This document shows, piece by piece, positions 8,273 to 18,222 of a DNA stretch of 64,000 nucleotides. Location: NCBI GenBank assembly GCA_949286835.1, contig CASEDP010000005.1, positions 24,286 to 88,285 of the forward strand. The letters are read 5' to 3'. Positions within the stretch are counted from its first letter, which is position 1, and each line of letters opens with the position of its first letter. The notes beneath the pieces are model-generated. The model was not told the DNA's origin, did not search any database, and saw only the letters and a program-made list of their open reading frames with translations. The translations under genes and the position numbers were made by a program. Source of the DNA: an uncultured Clostridia bacterium (GTDB lineage: Bacteria > Bacillota > Clostridia > Christensenellales > Borkfalkiaceae).

Positions 8273-9991
8273 TCACTCCGCATCCACCGTGGTGAAAGCG
8301 AACTTGGTTACGTCGAAAAGACCAGTGTCGAGCAGCTTGAGCTGGGGAATGACGGCAAGAGAGAGGAACGCCAGCGACATAAACGCCTCCTGCTCCCTGT
8401 CGACGCCCATAGAATAGGCGCGCTCGATGAGCGCCTTGCTGTCGCGCTGGAGGCTGTCCGCATCGCGCGAGGACATAAGCCCGGCGATGTCTAGGGTGAG
8501 CGAATATACCTTGCCGTCCTTCTTGTCGGCAATGACCATACCGCCGCCTATCCTTGCAAGCTCGTTCGCCGCCTTTGCCATACTCTCGTTGTCGTCGCCG
8601 AGCAGAATTATGTTGTGCGAGTCGTGCGAGATGGTTATGCCCATAGCGCCGCCCTTGAAGCCGTAGCCCTTCAAAAGCCCCTTGCCGATGTTACCGGTGT
8701 GCTTGTGGCGCTCCACCACCGCCATCTTGAGGACGTCCGTGCCGACTATGTCCACGTCGCCGTCCTTCGAGGCGATATCCATAATCTCGCAGCCCGTGAC
8801 GACGTTGCCGGGGAGAATGGTCATAACCCTTGCCCTCTTGCCCTTTAAGGTAAGGCGGAAGTCGTCCGCCTTGAGCGGGTCTACGTGCACGGTGTTGAGC
8901 ACCGAGGAGGGAAGATATCTCTTTGTCGTGTCGAAGAGGGGCTTGCCGTCCTCTGCGACGAGCTTGCCGCCCTTGAACACGTACTTTGCGTTGAAGTCCT
9001 TGAGGTTGTCGACGACGACGAGGTCGGCAATCTTCATAGGCGCGATTGCGCCCTTGTCCTTGAGCGAATAGCACTCCGCGCCGTTGAGCGTTGCGATTGT
9101 AACCGCCCAAATGGGGTCGAGCCCGCCCGCAACAGCCTTGCGGAGGGCGTCGTCGATATGTCCCTTTTCCTTTAGGTCGGCGGCGTGGCGGTCGTCCGTG
9201 CAGAGAATGAACCTGCGCATATTAGCGGCGTTTACCGCCTTGGAGTTGGACACGAGGTTGCGCGTAGAGGAGCCGTGCCTTAAATGCACGTACATACCCT
9301 TGGATATCTTCTCGTCGAGCTCTTCGACGGAGATGCACTCGTGGTCGGTGGAGATGCCGCCGCAGAGGTATGCGTTGAGCGCGTTGCCGCTTGTTGCGGG
9401 TGCGTGGCCGTCGATTATCTTGCCCGCGCGGTGAGCCGCCTCCAGCTTTCTTATCACGTCGGGGTCGGCGTTGATTACGCCGGGGTAGTTCATAAACTCG
9501 CCCAGCCCGAACACGCCGTCGTCGCAGATGTGCTCTTCAACGTCCTTGCCGGAGAGGATTGCGCCGCTCGTCTCGAAGGGCGTTGCGGGCACGCAGGAGG
9601 GAAGCTGTACCCTTACGTCGAGGGGAATGTTCTTCGACGCCCTGATTATATAGTCTACGCCGTCCATTCCGCAGACGTTGGTTATCTCGTGCGGGTCGGC
9701 GATTATCGTCGTCGTTCCGCGGGGAACTATCAGCGAGGCGAACTCCTCCGGCGAGAGCTGCGAACTCTCGATATGCACGTGTCCGTCGATGTAGCCGGGG
9801 AGGACGGTCAGACCCTTTACGTCGTACTCCTCCTTGCCCTCGTACTTGCCGACGCCGACAATTCTGTCGCCGACGATTGCGATGTCGCCCTCTTCAATCC
9901 TGCCCGTAAATACGTTGACGTAGCTCGCATTCCTGAGAACTATGTCCGCCTTGACGCGGTTTGCCGCAGCATCTATGCACTGCTTTATCAT
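8273..9991 (-). CDS. ade: Adenine deaminase
   Basis: Converts adenine to hypoxanthine and ammonia in purine salvage. Metal-dependent amidohydrolase: metal-binding HVHIE in GYIDGHVHIESS, the family segment PRGTTTIIADPHEI, and later GHAPATSGNAL and CTDDRHAADL. About 572 residues, the usual size. The ATG at 9991 (MIKQCIDAAANR) is preferred: GGGAG sits 9 bases before it but directly abuts the ATG at 10000. It follows the topoisomerase subunit A gene closely, so it is probably the last gene of the parE-parC-ade transcript, an unusual partner for topoisomerase genes. Confidence 0.95.
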   Translation of the reverse strand: MIKQCIDAAANRVKADIVLRNASYVNVFTGRIEEGDIAIVGDRIVGVGKYEGKEEYDVKGLTVLPGYIDGHVHIESSQLSPEEFASLIVPRGTTTIIADPHEITNVCGMDGVDYIIRASKNIPLDVRVQLPSCVPATPFETSGAILSGKDVEEHICDDGVFGLGEFMNYPGVINADPDVIRKLEAAHRAGKIIDGHAPATSGNALNAYLCGGISTDHECISVEELDEKISKGMYVHLRHGSSTRNLVSNSKAVNAANMRRFILCTDDRHAADLKEKGHIDDALRKAVAGGLDPIWAVTIATLNGAECYSLKDKGAIAPMKIADLVVVDNLKDFNAKYVFKGGKLVAEDGKPLFDTTKRYLPSSVLNTVHVDPLKADDFRLTLKGKRARVMTILPGNVVTGCEIMDIASKDGDVDIVGTDVLKMAVVERHKHTGNIGKGLLKGYGFKGGAMGITISHDSHNIILLGDDNESMAKAANELARIGGGMVIADKKDGKVYSLTLDIAGLMSSRDADSLQRDSKALIERAYSMGVDREQEAFMSLAFLSLAVIPQLKLLDTGLFDVTKFAFTTVDAE

Positions 9992-10006
9992 AACTTTCAT
10001 CTCCCG

Positions 10007-12493
10007 TTAAAATTTTATCTGCATATTTCCGTCCGAATAGTCCGAACGATATTTGAGCGCAACCGCTTCCCTTACCTCTGCCGCCCTTGCAAGCGGTTTG
10101 CCCTTTAAGGGGCGAGGTTCTATCCTGATATCCTCGGTGTCCATCTCCTCGAACGAGTTGTCCGCCCTGACTATGCCGAGCTTATACGGCACGGTGACGT
10201 AATCGGCAAACAGCACTTCCGACTTGCTGTCGATTATCAGCATACCCTTCCTGCCTCTCGCCATAGGCGAGAACAGCGAGGCGATTACCCTCTTTATGTG
10301 ACCGGTGCGCGAAACGACTATGACTTCGCCCTCGCCGTACATCTGCGTTGCGAAAGCCACTTCGTCGCCGTCATTTAAGAGTATTCCCCTCACGCCGCCC
10401 GTAACCCTGCCCTGGGAGGGTATGTCGTCCTTTTCGGCGTTGAGGCACATTCCCTGCCGCGTGACAAAGCACATAGTGTTGTTCTGCACGTCGGGGTCAA
10501 AGTTTTCGACGGTGAGAAGCTCGTCCCCCGTCCTGAGCTTGATTGCCGGGAAGGACGCCTTGCCGACGGCATATTCCGCCCACGGCGTGCGCTTGACGGT
10601 GCCCTGTTTCGTGAAGAACAGCAAATCGCCTTCGGGCAGTTCCTCGCCGACGATGAAGAGCTTTACGGGCGTTTCGCCGCGCAGCACGCCGTCGTTTATG
10701 TCCTTTAATTTAAGCGCCGCACCGTTGAAGCCCGTGGCGTCGTACTCGTTCAAATCGAGCTTTATGCAATTGCCGTAATTTGTGAAGATGAGCAGCGTGC
10801 CGTCCGACCTGCCGAACGCCGCCTCTTTGAACATTGCGTCCGCGCGGTATGTGGCGGGCAGCGGCTTTTTGTGCTTCTGGTCGTACTCTATCCTGTCGAT
10901 GAGCCTTATGTTGTTGCCCGCGGTCAGCGCGCATACCCAGTCGGTCGCCGCGCGCTTGATGTCCTGGCGGAACACCTTGATGTCCTCCGCGCTGTCGACA
11001 ATTTCCGACTTTCTGGGGCAGGGGTACTTGTCGCGTATTTCGCGCATTTCACCCTTGACTATTGCCATCTGCTCGTCCTTGCTGGCGAGAATTGCCTTCA
11101 GACGGGCAATCTTCTTTTTGAGTTCCCTCAGCTCGTCCTCGAGCTTTTTAATTTCGAGCTTGGCAAGACGCGCGAGCCTTAAATCGAGTATTGCCTGCGC
11201 CTGTCTTTCCGAAAGGTCAAAGGTTTCCATTAACCTTACCCTTGCAACGGGCGTGGATTCGCTGGTCTTGATAATCCTTATTACCTCGTCGATGTTGTGC
11301 ACGCCGATTATAAGCCCTTCGAGGATATGGCAGCGCGCCTCCGCCTCCTTGAGCTCGTACTTTGTGCGCCTTACTATGACCTGGCGCTGGTATGTGACGT
11401 AGTGACGTATAATGTCCAACAGCCCGAGCTGCTGGGGCTTGCCGCCGGCTATAGCCACCATATTGATGCCGAAGGTGCACTCGAGGTCGGTATATTTGAA
11501 GAGATAGGAGAGTATCGCGTCGGTATCCGCCTCCTTTTTGAGGTAAATTACGGCGCGCATACCCGTTCTGTCGGACTCGTCGACTATGTCGGCGATGCCG
11601 GAAAGAATGTCCTTCTTCTCCTCCTTCATAATCATAATCTTGCGGAGCAGGTCCGCCTTGTTGGTCTGGTAGGGCAGCTCGGTGAAGATTATCTCCTTCT
11701 TGCCGTTTTCGCCCATCTCGACGGAATACCTTGCGCGGAGGGTTATCCTGCCCTTGCCCGTCTCGTACGCCTGCTTTAGTTCGTTGCGGACGATGTAGCC
11801 GCCCGTCGAAAAGTCGGGACCGGGAATAATTTTCATCATCTCGGAAAGAGATATTCTGGGGTTGTCTATATACGCGCAGACGCCGTCGATGACCTCTGCG
11901 AGGTTGTGCGTGGGTATGTTGGTGGCAAGTCCTACGGCTATGCCGTTCGCGCCGTTGACGAGAAGGTTGGGAAACCTGCCGGGGAGAATGTCGGGCTCCA
12001 AGAGGCTGTCGTCAAAGTTGAACGAAAAGGGAACGGTCTCCTTGTCCATATCGCGCAGCAGCTCGAGGGCGAGCGGCTCTAACCGCGCCTCCGTATATCT
12101 CATAGCCGCGGCGGGGTCGCCGTCGACGGAGCCGAAGTTGCCGTGCCCGTTGACGAGCGTCATACGCATATTGAAGTCCTGCGCCATTCTGACCATAGCG
12201 TCGTAGACAGAGCTGTCGCCGTGCGGGTGGTATTTGCCCATACAGTCGCCGACAATTCTCGCAGACTTTTTATGCGGCTTGTCGGGGGTGAGCCCCATCT
12301 CCGCCATAGTGTAGAGTATTCGCCTCTGCACGGGCTTGAGCCCGTCCTCTACCCTGGGGAGCGCCCTGTCCAGAATGACGAACTCCGCATAGGGCAGCAT
12401 TGACTGGGGCATTACGTCTTCGAGCGGGGTGGAAAAAACCTTGCCCTGGGGAATAAAGGTCTGGAAATTGTCGTTGTTGTTCTTCTTAGCCAT
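10007..12493 (-). CDS. parC: DNA topoisomerase subunit A (ParC/GyrA family)
   Basis: DNA-breaking subunit of a type IIA topoisomerase. Seen: [10 protein letters not shown], the QRDR region ([15 protein letters not shown]) and catalytic Tyr133 in [10 protein letters not shown]; a long coiled coil ([18 protein letters not shown]); then beta-propeller repeats. The GyrA-box position reads [11 protein letters not shown], a degenerate form, which leans toward a decatenase (topoisomerase IV-like) role over a supercoiling gyrase, but this cannot be settled by reading. 828 residues. It lies 6 bp after the B-subunit gene, so the two are translated from one transcript. Confidence 0.9.
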   Translation of the reverse strand: MAKKNNNDNFQTFIPQGKVFSTPLEDVMPQSMLPYAEFVILDRALPRVEDGLKPVQRRILYTMAEMGLTPDKPHKKSARIVGDCMGKYHPHGDSSVYDAMVRMAQDFNMRMTLVNGHGNFGSVDGDPAAAMRYTEARLEPLALELLRDMDKETVPFSFNFDDSLLEPDILPGRFPNLLVNGANGIAVGLATNIPTHNLAEVIDGVCAYIDNPRISLSEMMKIIPGPDFSTGGYIVRNELKQAYETGKGRITLRARYSVEMGENGKKEIIFTELPYQTNKADLLRKIMIMKEEKKDILSGIADIVDESDRTGMRAVIYLKKEADTDAILSYLFKYTDLECTFGINMVAIAGGKPQQLGLLDIIRHYVTYQRQVIVRRTKYELKEAEARCHILEGLIIGVHNIDEVIRIIKTSESTPVARVRLMETFDLSERQAQAILDLRLARLAKLEIKKLEDELRELKKKIARLKAILASKDEQMAIVKGEMREIRDKYPCPRKSEIVDSAEDIKVFRQDIKRAATDWVCALTAGNNIRLIDRIEYDQKHKKPLPATYRADAMFKEAAFGRSDGTLLIFTNYGNCIKLDLNEYDATGFNGAALKLKDINDGVLRGETPVKLFIVGEELPEGDLLFFTKQGTVKRTPWAEYAVGKASFPAIKLRTGDELLTVENFDPDVQNNTMCFVTRQGMCLNAEKDDIPSQGRVTGGVRGILLNDGDEVAFATQMYGEGEVIVVSRTGHIKRVIASLFSPMARGRKGMLIIDSKSEVLFADYVTVPYKLGIVRADNSFEEMDTEDIRIEPRPLKGKPLARAAEVREAVALKYRSDYSDGNMQIKF

Positions 12494-12499
12494 AAACCC

Positions 12500-14581
12500 T
12501 TATACCTCTTCCGCGCCGGAATTTTCCTTTTTCTCTATATTGACCTTTTCGATGAAGCCGTCGACCTTATTGAAGTCGGCATTTTCGGCGAGGAACTGCT
12601 TCCTGCCCTCCACCTTGTCGCCCATAAGCATCTCTATCATCTTGGAGGCTTCCTGAATGTTTTCGAGCGTGACCTGAATGAGGTTGCGCGTCGCGGGGTT
12701 CATAGTCGTCTCCCAGAGCTGGTCGGCAGACATCTCGCCGAGACCCTTGTACCTCTGCAATGAATAGCCCTTTCCGACTTTTTTAATCTTTTCGTCGAGC
12801 TCCTTGTCGTCGTAAGCGTACTCCACGACGTCCTTTTTATATACCTTGTAGAGAGGCGGCATTCCTATATAGACATAGCCCGCCGCAATGAGCTCGCGCA
12901 TATATTTAAAGAAGAATGTAAGAAGTATGCAGCGTATGTGCATACCGTCCTGGTCTGCATCCGATAGGATTATGACCTTTTTATAGCGCGTCTTGTCCAC
13001 CTCGAAAGTGCGGTTGAAGCCCGCGCCTATCGCCGAGACGAGCGTCTTTATCTCCTCGTTCTGCAGCGCCTGAAGCGCGCTCTTCTTCTGCACGTTCAAA
13101 GGCTTGCCCCTTAAGGGCAGAATGGACTGAAACTGCCTTACCCTTGCCTGCTTTGCCGTACCGCCCGCGGAATCGCCCTCGACAATGAACAGCTCGTTGA
13201 GGTCGGGGTTCTTGCCCGAGCAGGGCGCGAGCTTGCCTATTAAATTGAGCCCGTCGTTTTCGGACGCTGCCTTGGCAACGTCCCTCTCGGCGCGGTGCTT
13301 AATTCTGTCGTCTGCGGCAAACTTGGCCTTTTTGGAGATTTCGTCAAAGACGGACTTGTTGCCCCTCGCGTTCATAAGCGAGGTCAGCCCCTCGACTACC
13401 GCCTGCTCTACGGGGGCTTTGGCTTCGGGATTGCCGAGTTTGGTCTTGGTCTGCCCCTCGAATTCCACATTGTTGAGCTGGACGGTCAGGACGGCGGTAA
13501 GCCCCTCCTTCACGTCGTCGGCGATGAACGCGGGATCCTTGCTCTTTAAAAAGCCGTTGTTCCTCGCATAGTCGTTGATTGCCTTTAAAAGTCCGTTGTG
13601 GAAGCCTATCTCGTGATAGCCTCCCTCGATTGTGGATATGTTGTTGACGAACGAGCAGAGATTTTCCTCGTCGTCCCTGGTGTGCGAGAGGGCGAACTCT
13701 ATCTTTATCTTGCCCGCGGGCGCACCCTTAATCTGAATGTCCTTTATCGTGGAATAATAGAGAGGTTTGGGGTAAATTACCGTCTTGCCGTCGTTGAGGT
13801 AGTCGACAAAATCTACAAGTCCGCCGTCGTATTTATATGTTACGGGCTCTTTTACGGGAAGGGGCACCTTCTTGAGCGAGGTTTCGCCCTCCTCGTCGGT
13901 GACCTCCTCCATCTTATAGAGCTGGCGGTTGTCGACAAAGTTTATCTTTACCCCTTTGTTCAGAAAGGCAAGCTCCTTTAAACGCTTGGCGACGGTGTCG
14001 TGGTTCCACTCTATAGTCTCAAATACTTCGCTGTCCGGCATAAAACGCACATACGACCCGCGCTTTTTCGTCTTTTCGCCGGTATTCACGATTGAACCTT
14101 CGGGTATTCCGCACAGCCACTTTTTTTGTTTTTTGTCGTATGAGGAGGTAAATCTCATCTTGAAGAGCGTGCCCCTGTACACCTCTACATTGAGCCACTT
14201 TGAAAGTGCGTTGGTGACCGACGCGCCGACGCCGTGCAGACCGCCGGAAAAGGCATAGTTGCCGCTGTCGAACTTGCCGCCCGCGTGCAGTTTGGTAAAT
14301 ATGAGCTCTACGCCGGACATACCCGTCTTTGTGTTGATGTCGGTGGGCATACCCCTGCCGTTATCCTCTACGGACGCCGAACCGTCGGGATGAAGAGTGA
14401 CGGTTATCTCGTCCGCATAGCCGTTTGCCGCCTCGTCAATCGAGTTGTCGACAATTTCCCACAGAATATGGTGGAGCCCCTTTACGCCCGTAGAGCCGAT
14501 ATACATACCCGGTCTTACCCTGACCGCCTCCAGCCCTTCGAGTACCTTTAAGTCGTCCGCGTTATAAGTCTTTTCTGCCAT
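12500..14581 (-). CDS. parE: DNA topoisomerase subunit B (ParE/GyrB family)
   Basis: ATPase subunit partnering the A subunit at 10007-12493. Seen: GHKL ATP site (EIVDNSIDEAANG, DNGRGMPTD, GGLHGVGASVTNALS), Toprim domain motifs EGDSAGGTAKQAR and LSDADQDGMHIR, and the C-terminal RYKGLGEM. The frame extends to 14614, but MAEKTYNADDLKVLEGLEAVR from ATG 14581 is the family-like N-terminus. About 693 residues, without the large insert of proteobacterial GyrB. Assignment to ParE over GyrB is tentative. Confidence 0.9.
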   Translation of the reverse strand: MAEKTYNADDLKVLEGLEAVRVRPGMYIGSTGVKGLHHILWEIVDNSIDEAANGYADEITVTLHPDGSASVEDNGRGMPTDINTKTGMSGVELIFTKLHAGGKFDSGNYAFSGGLHGVGASVTNALSKWLNVEVYRGTLFKMRFTSSYDKKQKKWLCGIPEGSIVNTGEKTKKRGSYVRFMPDSEVFETIEWNHDTVAKRLKELAFLNKGVKINFVDNRQLYKMEEVTDEEGETSLKKVPLPVKEPVTYKYDGGLVDFVDYLNDGKTVIYPKPLYYSTIKDIQIKGAPAGKIKIEFALSHTRDDEENLCSFVNNISTIEGGYHEIGFHNGLLKAINDYARNNGFLKSKDPAFIADDVKEGLTAVLTVQLNNVEFEGQTKTKLGNPEAKAPVEQAVVEGLTSLMNARGNKSVFDEISKKAKFAADDRIKHRAERDVAKAASENDGLNLIGKLAPCSGKNPDLNELFIVEGDSAGGTAKQARVRQFQSILPLRGKPLNVQKKSALQALQNEEIKTLVSAIGAGFNRTFEVDKTRYKKVIILSDADQDGMHIRCILLTFFFKYMRELIAAGYVYIGMPPLYKVYKKDVVEYAYDDKELDEKIKKVGKGYSLQRYKGLGEMSADQLWETTMNPATRNLIQVTLENIQEASKMIEMLMGDKVEGRKQFLAENADFNKVDGFIEKVNIEKKENSGAEEV

Positions 14582-14841
14582 CTTAATTTTCCCGCATATC
14601 CGTAATCGGCGCAACGCGAAGAGTTTTTATGCCCCCTGTCCGCCCTCTCGGGGCAGCTATCTCGGGCACTTCTGCGCCAATACCGCATAAATTTAGATTA
14701 TATCTATAAAATTATACCATATGTTGTAGTAAAAAGCAAGTGCCGCACACAATTTTATTTTGACCATTACCGCCGCAGTCGGACAAATTCTGACCGCCTC
14801 TTACCCCGCCGAAAATTTCCGCAAACAATTCTGACATACCG

Positions 14842-14896
14842 TTGACAAAAGCAATATACGGTGATACACTTAATACAGATAATACAGTTAATACAG
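14842..14896 (+). promoter_or_regulatory. Promoter and three-copy operator of the GntR/ABC operon
   Basis: TTGACA (14842-14847), 17-bp spacer, TACACT (14865-14870). Immediately after the -10 box lie three copies of TAATACAG at 14871, 14880 and 14889, a 9-bp period. Their position over the start site fits an operator for the GntR protein encoded next, i.e. autorepression. The rest of 14615-14841 shows no gene. Confidence 0.75.
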
Positions 14897-14918
14897 ATTA
14901 GACTGCGAGGAGGATAGA

Positions 14919-15266
14919 ATGGAAATCCGCCTACGGGGACAAAAGAACATAAGCGAAGAGATTGCGGAGGAATTTGAAAAGCTGATACGCTTCGGCGCGC
15001 TGCGCGAGGGCGAAAAGCTGCCTTCCTGCCGCGCCCTTGCGCTGCAACTGGGTATAAATCCCAACACGGCGGAACGCGCCTTTATGGAGCTGGAACGCCG
15101 CGGACTTGTAAAGACCATACCCAAAAAGGGCGTATTTGTTTGCGCCGCGGGGGCAGACCTTGTGCACAGGGAGGCAAAGAGACAACTTGTCGCCATAAAG
15201 GACGCAGGACTTACCCGCGGAGAGCTGATTGCGCTCATAGACGAGATATACAGGGAGGAAAGCTGA
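14919..15266 (+). CDS. GntR-family (YtrA-type) transcriptional regulator
   Basis: 115 residues, the short GntR form with only the winged helix and a short helical tail. The DNA-binding part shows FGALREGEKLPSCRALALQLGINPNTAERAFMELE split by the usual turn, then GLVKTIPKKGVFV for the wing. Such YtrA-type repressors usually control an adjacent ABC transporter operon, as here. AGGAGG lies 7 bases before the ATG at 14919. Its stop overlaps the next gene's start (TGATG), giving translational coupling. The triple repeat upstream is the likely target. Confidence 0.9.
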   Translation: MEIRLRGQKNISEEIAEEFEKLIRFGALREGEKLPSCRALALQLGINPNTAERAFMELERRGLVKTIPKKGVFVCAAGADLVHREAKRQLVAIKDAGLTRGELIALIDEIYREES

Positions 15267-16180
15267 TGATTGAGATTGAGAACATTGCCAAGTCATACGG
15301 CAGGCACGTAGCACTGTCCGGGGCGAACGCAGTAATTCCGACCGGCAGCGTCTACGGCGTTGTAGGCATAAACGGCGCGGGAAAATCTACGCTTCTCAGA
15401 CTTATGGCGGGCGTAATGCGCGCAGACGGCGGGGAAATAAGGTACGACGGTCAGGAAGTGTTTGAAAACGAGTACGTAAAGCGGGAAATATTCTTTCTGC
15501 CTGACGAGCCTTACTACGGCGGCAACACGACGGGCAACTCGCTTGCTCGTCTGTATTCGGCGTACTACCCCTTCTCGGCTGACATTTTCGCCGAGTGGTG
15601 CAATAAATTTTCACTGAACGCCGACGCGCCCGTGCGCAACTTTTCAAAGGGAATGAAGAGGCAGATGTTCCTTTCGCTTGCGATAGCGTCGCAGCCCAAA
15701 TTTCTGCTCCTCGACGAGGCGTTCGACGGGCTTGACCCGGGGGCGAGGCTGATGTTCAAGCGGGCGCTCATCGAGATGAGCGAAACTTACGGCTGCACCG
15801 CCGTAATCGCCTCCCACTCCCTGCGCGAGCTGTCGGACATATGCACGCACTTTGCGCTGATATCCGACGGAAAGACGGTGTGCGGCGGCGAAATTAACGA
15901 GAATTTGCAGAGCGTACACAAGTTCCAGGTCGCATTAGGCCGCACGGCAAAGCGGAGCGATTTTGCCTTCGACTACATCAAGTGCGACGTTACGGGCAGG
16001 GTAGCCACGGTAATAGTGCAGGGCGACGCCGAAAGCGCACGCGCGCGGCTCAAGGAGATGATGCCGCTATTCATAGAGGAAATCCCCGTCGACTTCGAGG
16101 AATTTTTCCTCATAAAGACGCAGGAGCGCAACCAAACGCTCCCGCAGGAGGACAGCGATGAAGCAGTCGATAGCCTATGA
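15266..16180 (+). CDS. ABC transporter ATP-binding protein (YtrB-like)
   Basis: ATPase of a membrane exporter. Walker A GINGAGKST, signature region NFSKGMKRQMFLSLA (a variant of LSGGQ), Walker B LLLDEAFDGLDP and switch His in ASHSLREL are all present. The frame is open upstream to 15140 within gntR, but ATG 15266 (MIEIENIAKSYGRH) has GGGAGG ahead and gives the normal N-terminus; 304 residues. It overlaps the permease by 23 bp. The GntR-ABC-permease arrangement resembles Ytr-type systems that respond to cell-wall-active compounds, but the substrate is unknown. Confidence 0.9.
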   Translation: MIEIENIAKSYGRHVALSGANAVIPTGSVYGVVGINGAGKSTLLRLMAGVMRADGGEIRYDGQEVFENEYVKREIFFLPDEPYYGGNTTGNSLARLYSAYYPFSADIFAEWCNKFSLNADAPVRNFSKGMKRQMFLSLAIASQPKFLLLDEAFDGLDPGARLMFKRALIEMSETYGCTAVIASHSLRELSDICTHFALISDGKTVCGGEINENLQSVHKFQVALGRTAKRSDFAFDYIKCDVTGRVATVIVQGDAESARARLKEMMPLFIEEIPVDFEEFFLIKTQERNQTLPQEDSDEAVDSL

Positions 16181-17291
16181 ATTCAGGCGGATACTGATGC
16201 CGCTCATCATATTTACGGTCATTGCCGCCGCATTCTTCGTAGTGACGGCGCTGTCGACCGATTTCGTTACGAACACCCTGTACCCAGGCACATCGGAGAT
16301 ATACCATATTCCCCGAAACACGCTCGCATATGTGCCCGCAGCCATACTGCTGATACTCTGTTACCTCGTTCCCGCGATGCAGTTCGCGTTTATGATGAAG
16401 AGGCGCAGCGCAGATCTGTGGTATTCGCTGCCGATAAGGCGCGAAAAACTGATGCTCACCCGCCTTGTAAGCGGAATGATGCTCGTGTTCGTTCCATATA
16501 CCGTCAGTTTCTTTGCGGGGGTCGGCGTAATTGCGTGCAGTCTGAACGCATTCAAAATGGAATATTATTTTGCGATGTTTGCCTCCTCGCTGCCCCTCGG
16601 CGCGATGCTGTTCGGCATAAACTCCTTCCTCTTCACCCGCGCCAACACCGTCTTTGACGGCACGGTGTTTATGATTGCGGGAATGTTCGCGGTGCTTGCG
16701 CCCGCCTCATACATATTCACCTGCCTGAACATTGCGGAAATTACCGTGGACTACGGCGCAAGAAATAGTCTCAACTATATGCCGTTCGGTCCGCTTGTAA
16801 GGGTTTTCTCGATGTTCGACACCGCCATACTCGGCAGAGATTTTGAAATGACATATGCGTGGATACCGCTGACCATCGCCGCCGTCGAGGGAGTTGCGGC
16901 ATACTTCGGGCTGTTCTTCACCGCAAGGACGCACAGGGCGGAGGATGCAGAGCAGGTCTCCTCCTCGCCGTTCGGCTACCGCACCTTAATACCCTACTAT
17001 CTGCTGTTCACGGCGGCAATCTGCGTGCCCTCAGTCAACATCCCCGCAGGCAGCGACGCGTTGATATATTACCTTGCAATTCTGGTGCTCGGCGCCGTGG
17101 CATACTTCATATACCGTCGCTCCTTCCGCCTTTCAAAGCGGGACTGCTTCTGGCTTTTCGGCTCCTTCTTTGCGGGCATTGCAGTTATGATCCTGCTGTG
17201 GGTGATATACTGTTCGCTTTGCAGTTATGATCCTGCTGTGGGTGATATACTGTTCGCTTTGACGCGGCACGAAATATCGCGGTGCCTCTAA
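16158..17291 (+). CDS. ABC-2-type permease with altered C-terminus
   Basis: Membrane partner of the ATPase just upstream. Starts MKQSIAYEFRRILMPLIIF with a first membrane segment at about 14-36; at least six further hydrophobic segments are visible. 377 residues as read. The 3' end contains a 40-bp direct duplication (17181-17220 and 17221-17260). In one copy the frame would stop at TGA right after CSL; the second copy shifts the frame and adds a non-membrane tail, CSYDPAVGDILFALTRHE..., of low plausibility. The ancestral protein therefore ended about 23 residues earlier. Confidence 0.85.
   Translation: MKQSIAYEFRRILMPLIIFTVIAAAFFVVTALSTDFVTNTLYPGTSEIYHIPRNTLAYVPAAILLILCYLVPAMQFAFMMKRRSADLWYSLPIRREKLMLTRLVSGMMLVFVPYTVSFFAGVGVIACSLNAFKMEYYFAMFASSLPLGAMLFGINSFLFTRANTVFDGTVFMIAGMFAVLAPASYIFTCLNIAEITVDYGARNSLNYMPFGPLVRVFSMFDTAILGRDFEMTYAWIPLTIAAVEGVAAYFGLFFTARTHRAEDAEQVSSSPFGYRTLIPYYLLFTAAICVPSVNIPAGSDALIYYLAILVLGAVAYFIYRRSFRLSKRDCFWLFGSFFAGIAVMILLWVIYCSLCSYDPAVGDILFALTRHEISRCL
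17181..17260 (+). repeat. 40-bp perfect tandem duplication at the permease 3' end
   Basis: The 40 bases starting GCAGTTATGATCCTGCTGTG at 17181 are repeated without change at 17221. Because 40 is not a multiple of three, the second copy is read in another frame and the original stop codon is bypassed. Confidence 0.95.
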
Positions 17292-17321
17292 GCATAACAT
17301 CGCGGAGCTTCACATAAAAAT

Positions 17322-17368
17322 TTATGCCCGACGGAGCAGGTAAATCGCTCTGTCGGGCATCTTTTTGC
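17322..17368 (+). terminator. Terminator of the GntR/ABC operon
   Basis: Stem ATGCCCGACGGAGC against GCTCTGTCGGGCAT (one wobble pair) with a 9-base loop and a following CTTTTT tract. Confidence 0.85.
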
Positions 17369-17378
17369 CGTTACGTAA

Positions 17379-17468
17379 TTAAGTTAACCGTACCGCAAAG
17401 CGCAGAATGAGCTTGCCTACCGGCTGAGCGGCAAAGGGATTTTTACCCTCTCCTTTTTGTTGTTCCAT
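17379..17468 (-). pseudogene. Remnant of a MATE efflux pump gene (first 29 codons)
   Basis: From ATG 17468, preceded by AAAGGAG, the frame reads MEQQKGEGKNPFAAQPVGKL then ILRFAVRLT and stops. This matches the N-terminus of MATE-family transporters (the NP..PVGKLILRFAVP region) up to the first membrane helix, after which the gene is gone and the ABC operon terminator begins. It follows a marR-type gene, the common marR-MATE order, so a pump gene was deleted here. An intact MATE gene is found at 54166-55497. Confidence 0.7.
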
Positions 17469-17568
17469 CTGTGTCGTTTCTCCTTTATTAAGTAACTTGT
17501 TACGTATTATGATAAGAATTTCAGACAGCACCCGCCAACGAGAGCAACTGCCTGAAAGGTTTTGCATA

Positions 17569-18020
17569 TCAGTCGTAGTCGATACTTTTGAGTATGGCAG
17601 CGATAATTCTGTCGAGCGTCTGCCTGTTCTCTTCCGAAAGCTGCCCGCAGAGTTCACTGAACGCCTCCTCATCCTGCGCGAGAATGAGATTGTGTATGCC
17701 CCTCGACTTTTCGGTCGTGGAAATGACCTTACACCTCTTGTCGCTTACCCCCCCGGAGCACATAAGATAGCCCTTCTTTTCAAGCTGGCGGACGATCTTG
17801 GTCATTGCGGGGTGCTTCACGCACTCTATCCTCTCGAGGGTGTTCCGGTGAATTTCGCCCTCTCCCTTCTCTTCGAGGCGGCTTACGGAGCCGAGCACGC
17901 GGAGCTGTACGCTCGTCACCCCCCCATCTTTTCGGCCTTTTCGTCCATCAGCCTGCGGAAGGCGCGGTTTATTATGGCAATTTTGAGCCCGACGAAGTCA
18001 GCAAAAAAGCACTCAAACAC
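17569..18020 (-). pseudogene. MarR-family regulator broken by a frameshift in a G7 tract
   Basis: The C-terminal part (from 17919 down) reads VTSVQLRVLGSVSRLEEKG..., then a winged-helix segment KHPAMTKIVRQLEKKGYLMC and a C-terminal helix: MarR family. The N-terminal helix is in another frame: from GTG 18020, MFECFFADFVGLKIAIINRA then FRRLMDEKAEKMGG and a stop. The two parts meet at seven G on the minus strand (17919-17925); eight G would give one continuous protein. It may be a true loss, a phase-variable tract or a sequencing error. The decayed MATE gene downstream favours real decay. Confidence 0.75.
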
Positions 18021-18046
18021 GCCATTTTAGGCATTATCTGAGTGCT

Positions 18047-18097
18047 TGGTGCGGATAACAGGATTTGAACCTGCACGGTCGCCCAATGGATTCTAAG
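18047..18097 (-). pseudogene. 3' half of the host tRNA-Leu(UAG), left junction (attL)
   Basis: On the minus strand this holds the anticodon loop core, variable arm, T arm (GTGCAGGTTCAAATCCTGT), 3' acceptor strand TATCCGC and ACCA. It lacks a D arm and 5' acceptor strand. These are found at 36636-36677: acceptor GCGGATA pairs all seven positions with TATCCGC, and ATGGA pairs with TCCAT around loop CTTAGAA. The shared core is 18088-18097. Confidence 0.92.
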
Positions 18098-18222
18098 GCT
18101 AAATATATGAAAATTTCGTCCTCACCAACAGGACGACAAGGCAAATTAAAATTGCTTGATTTCAGGCAAAAACAAGCTAAAAACAGCCTGAAACAGCTTA
18201 AAACTCAGTAGTTTAAAACACT

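Noticed and set aside
17805..18041. Plus-strand ORF over the marR region
   Set aside because: Antisense to the broken MarR gene, with no start signals; the minus strand gives recognisable MarR sequence.
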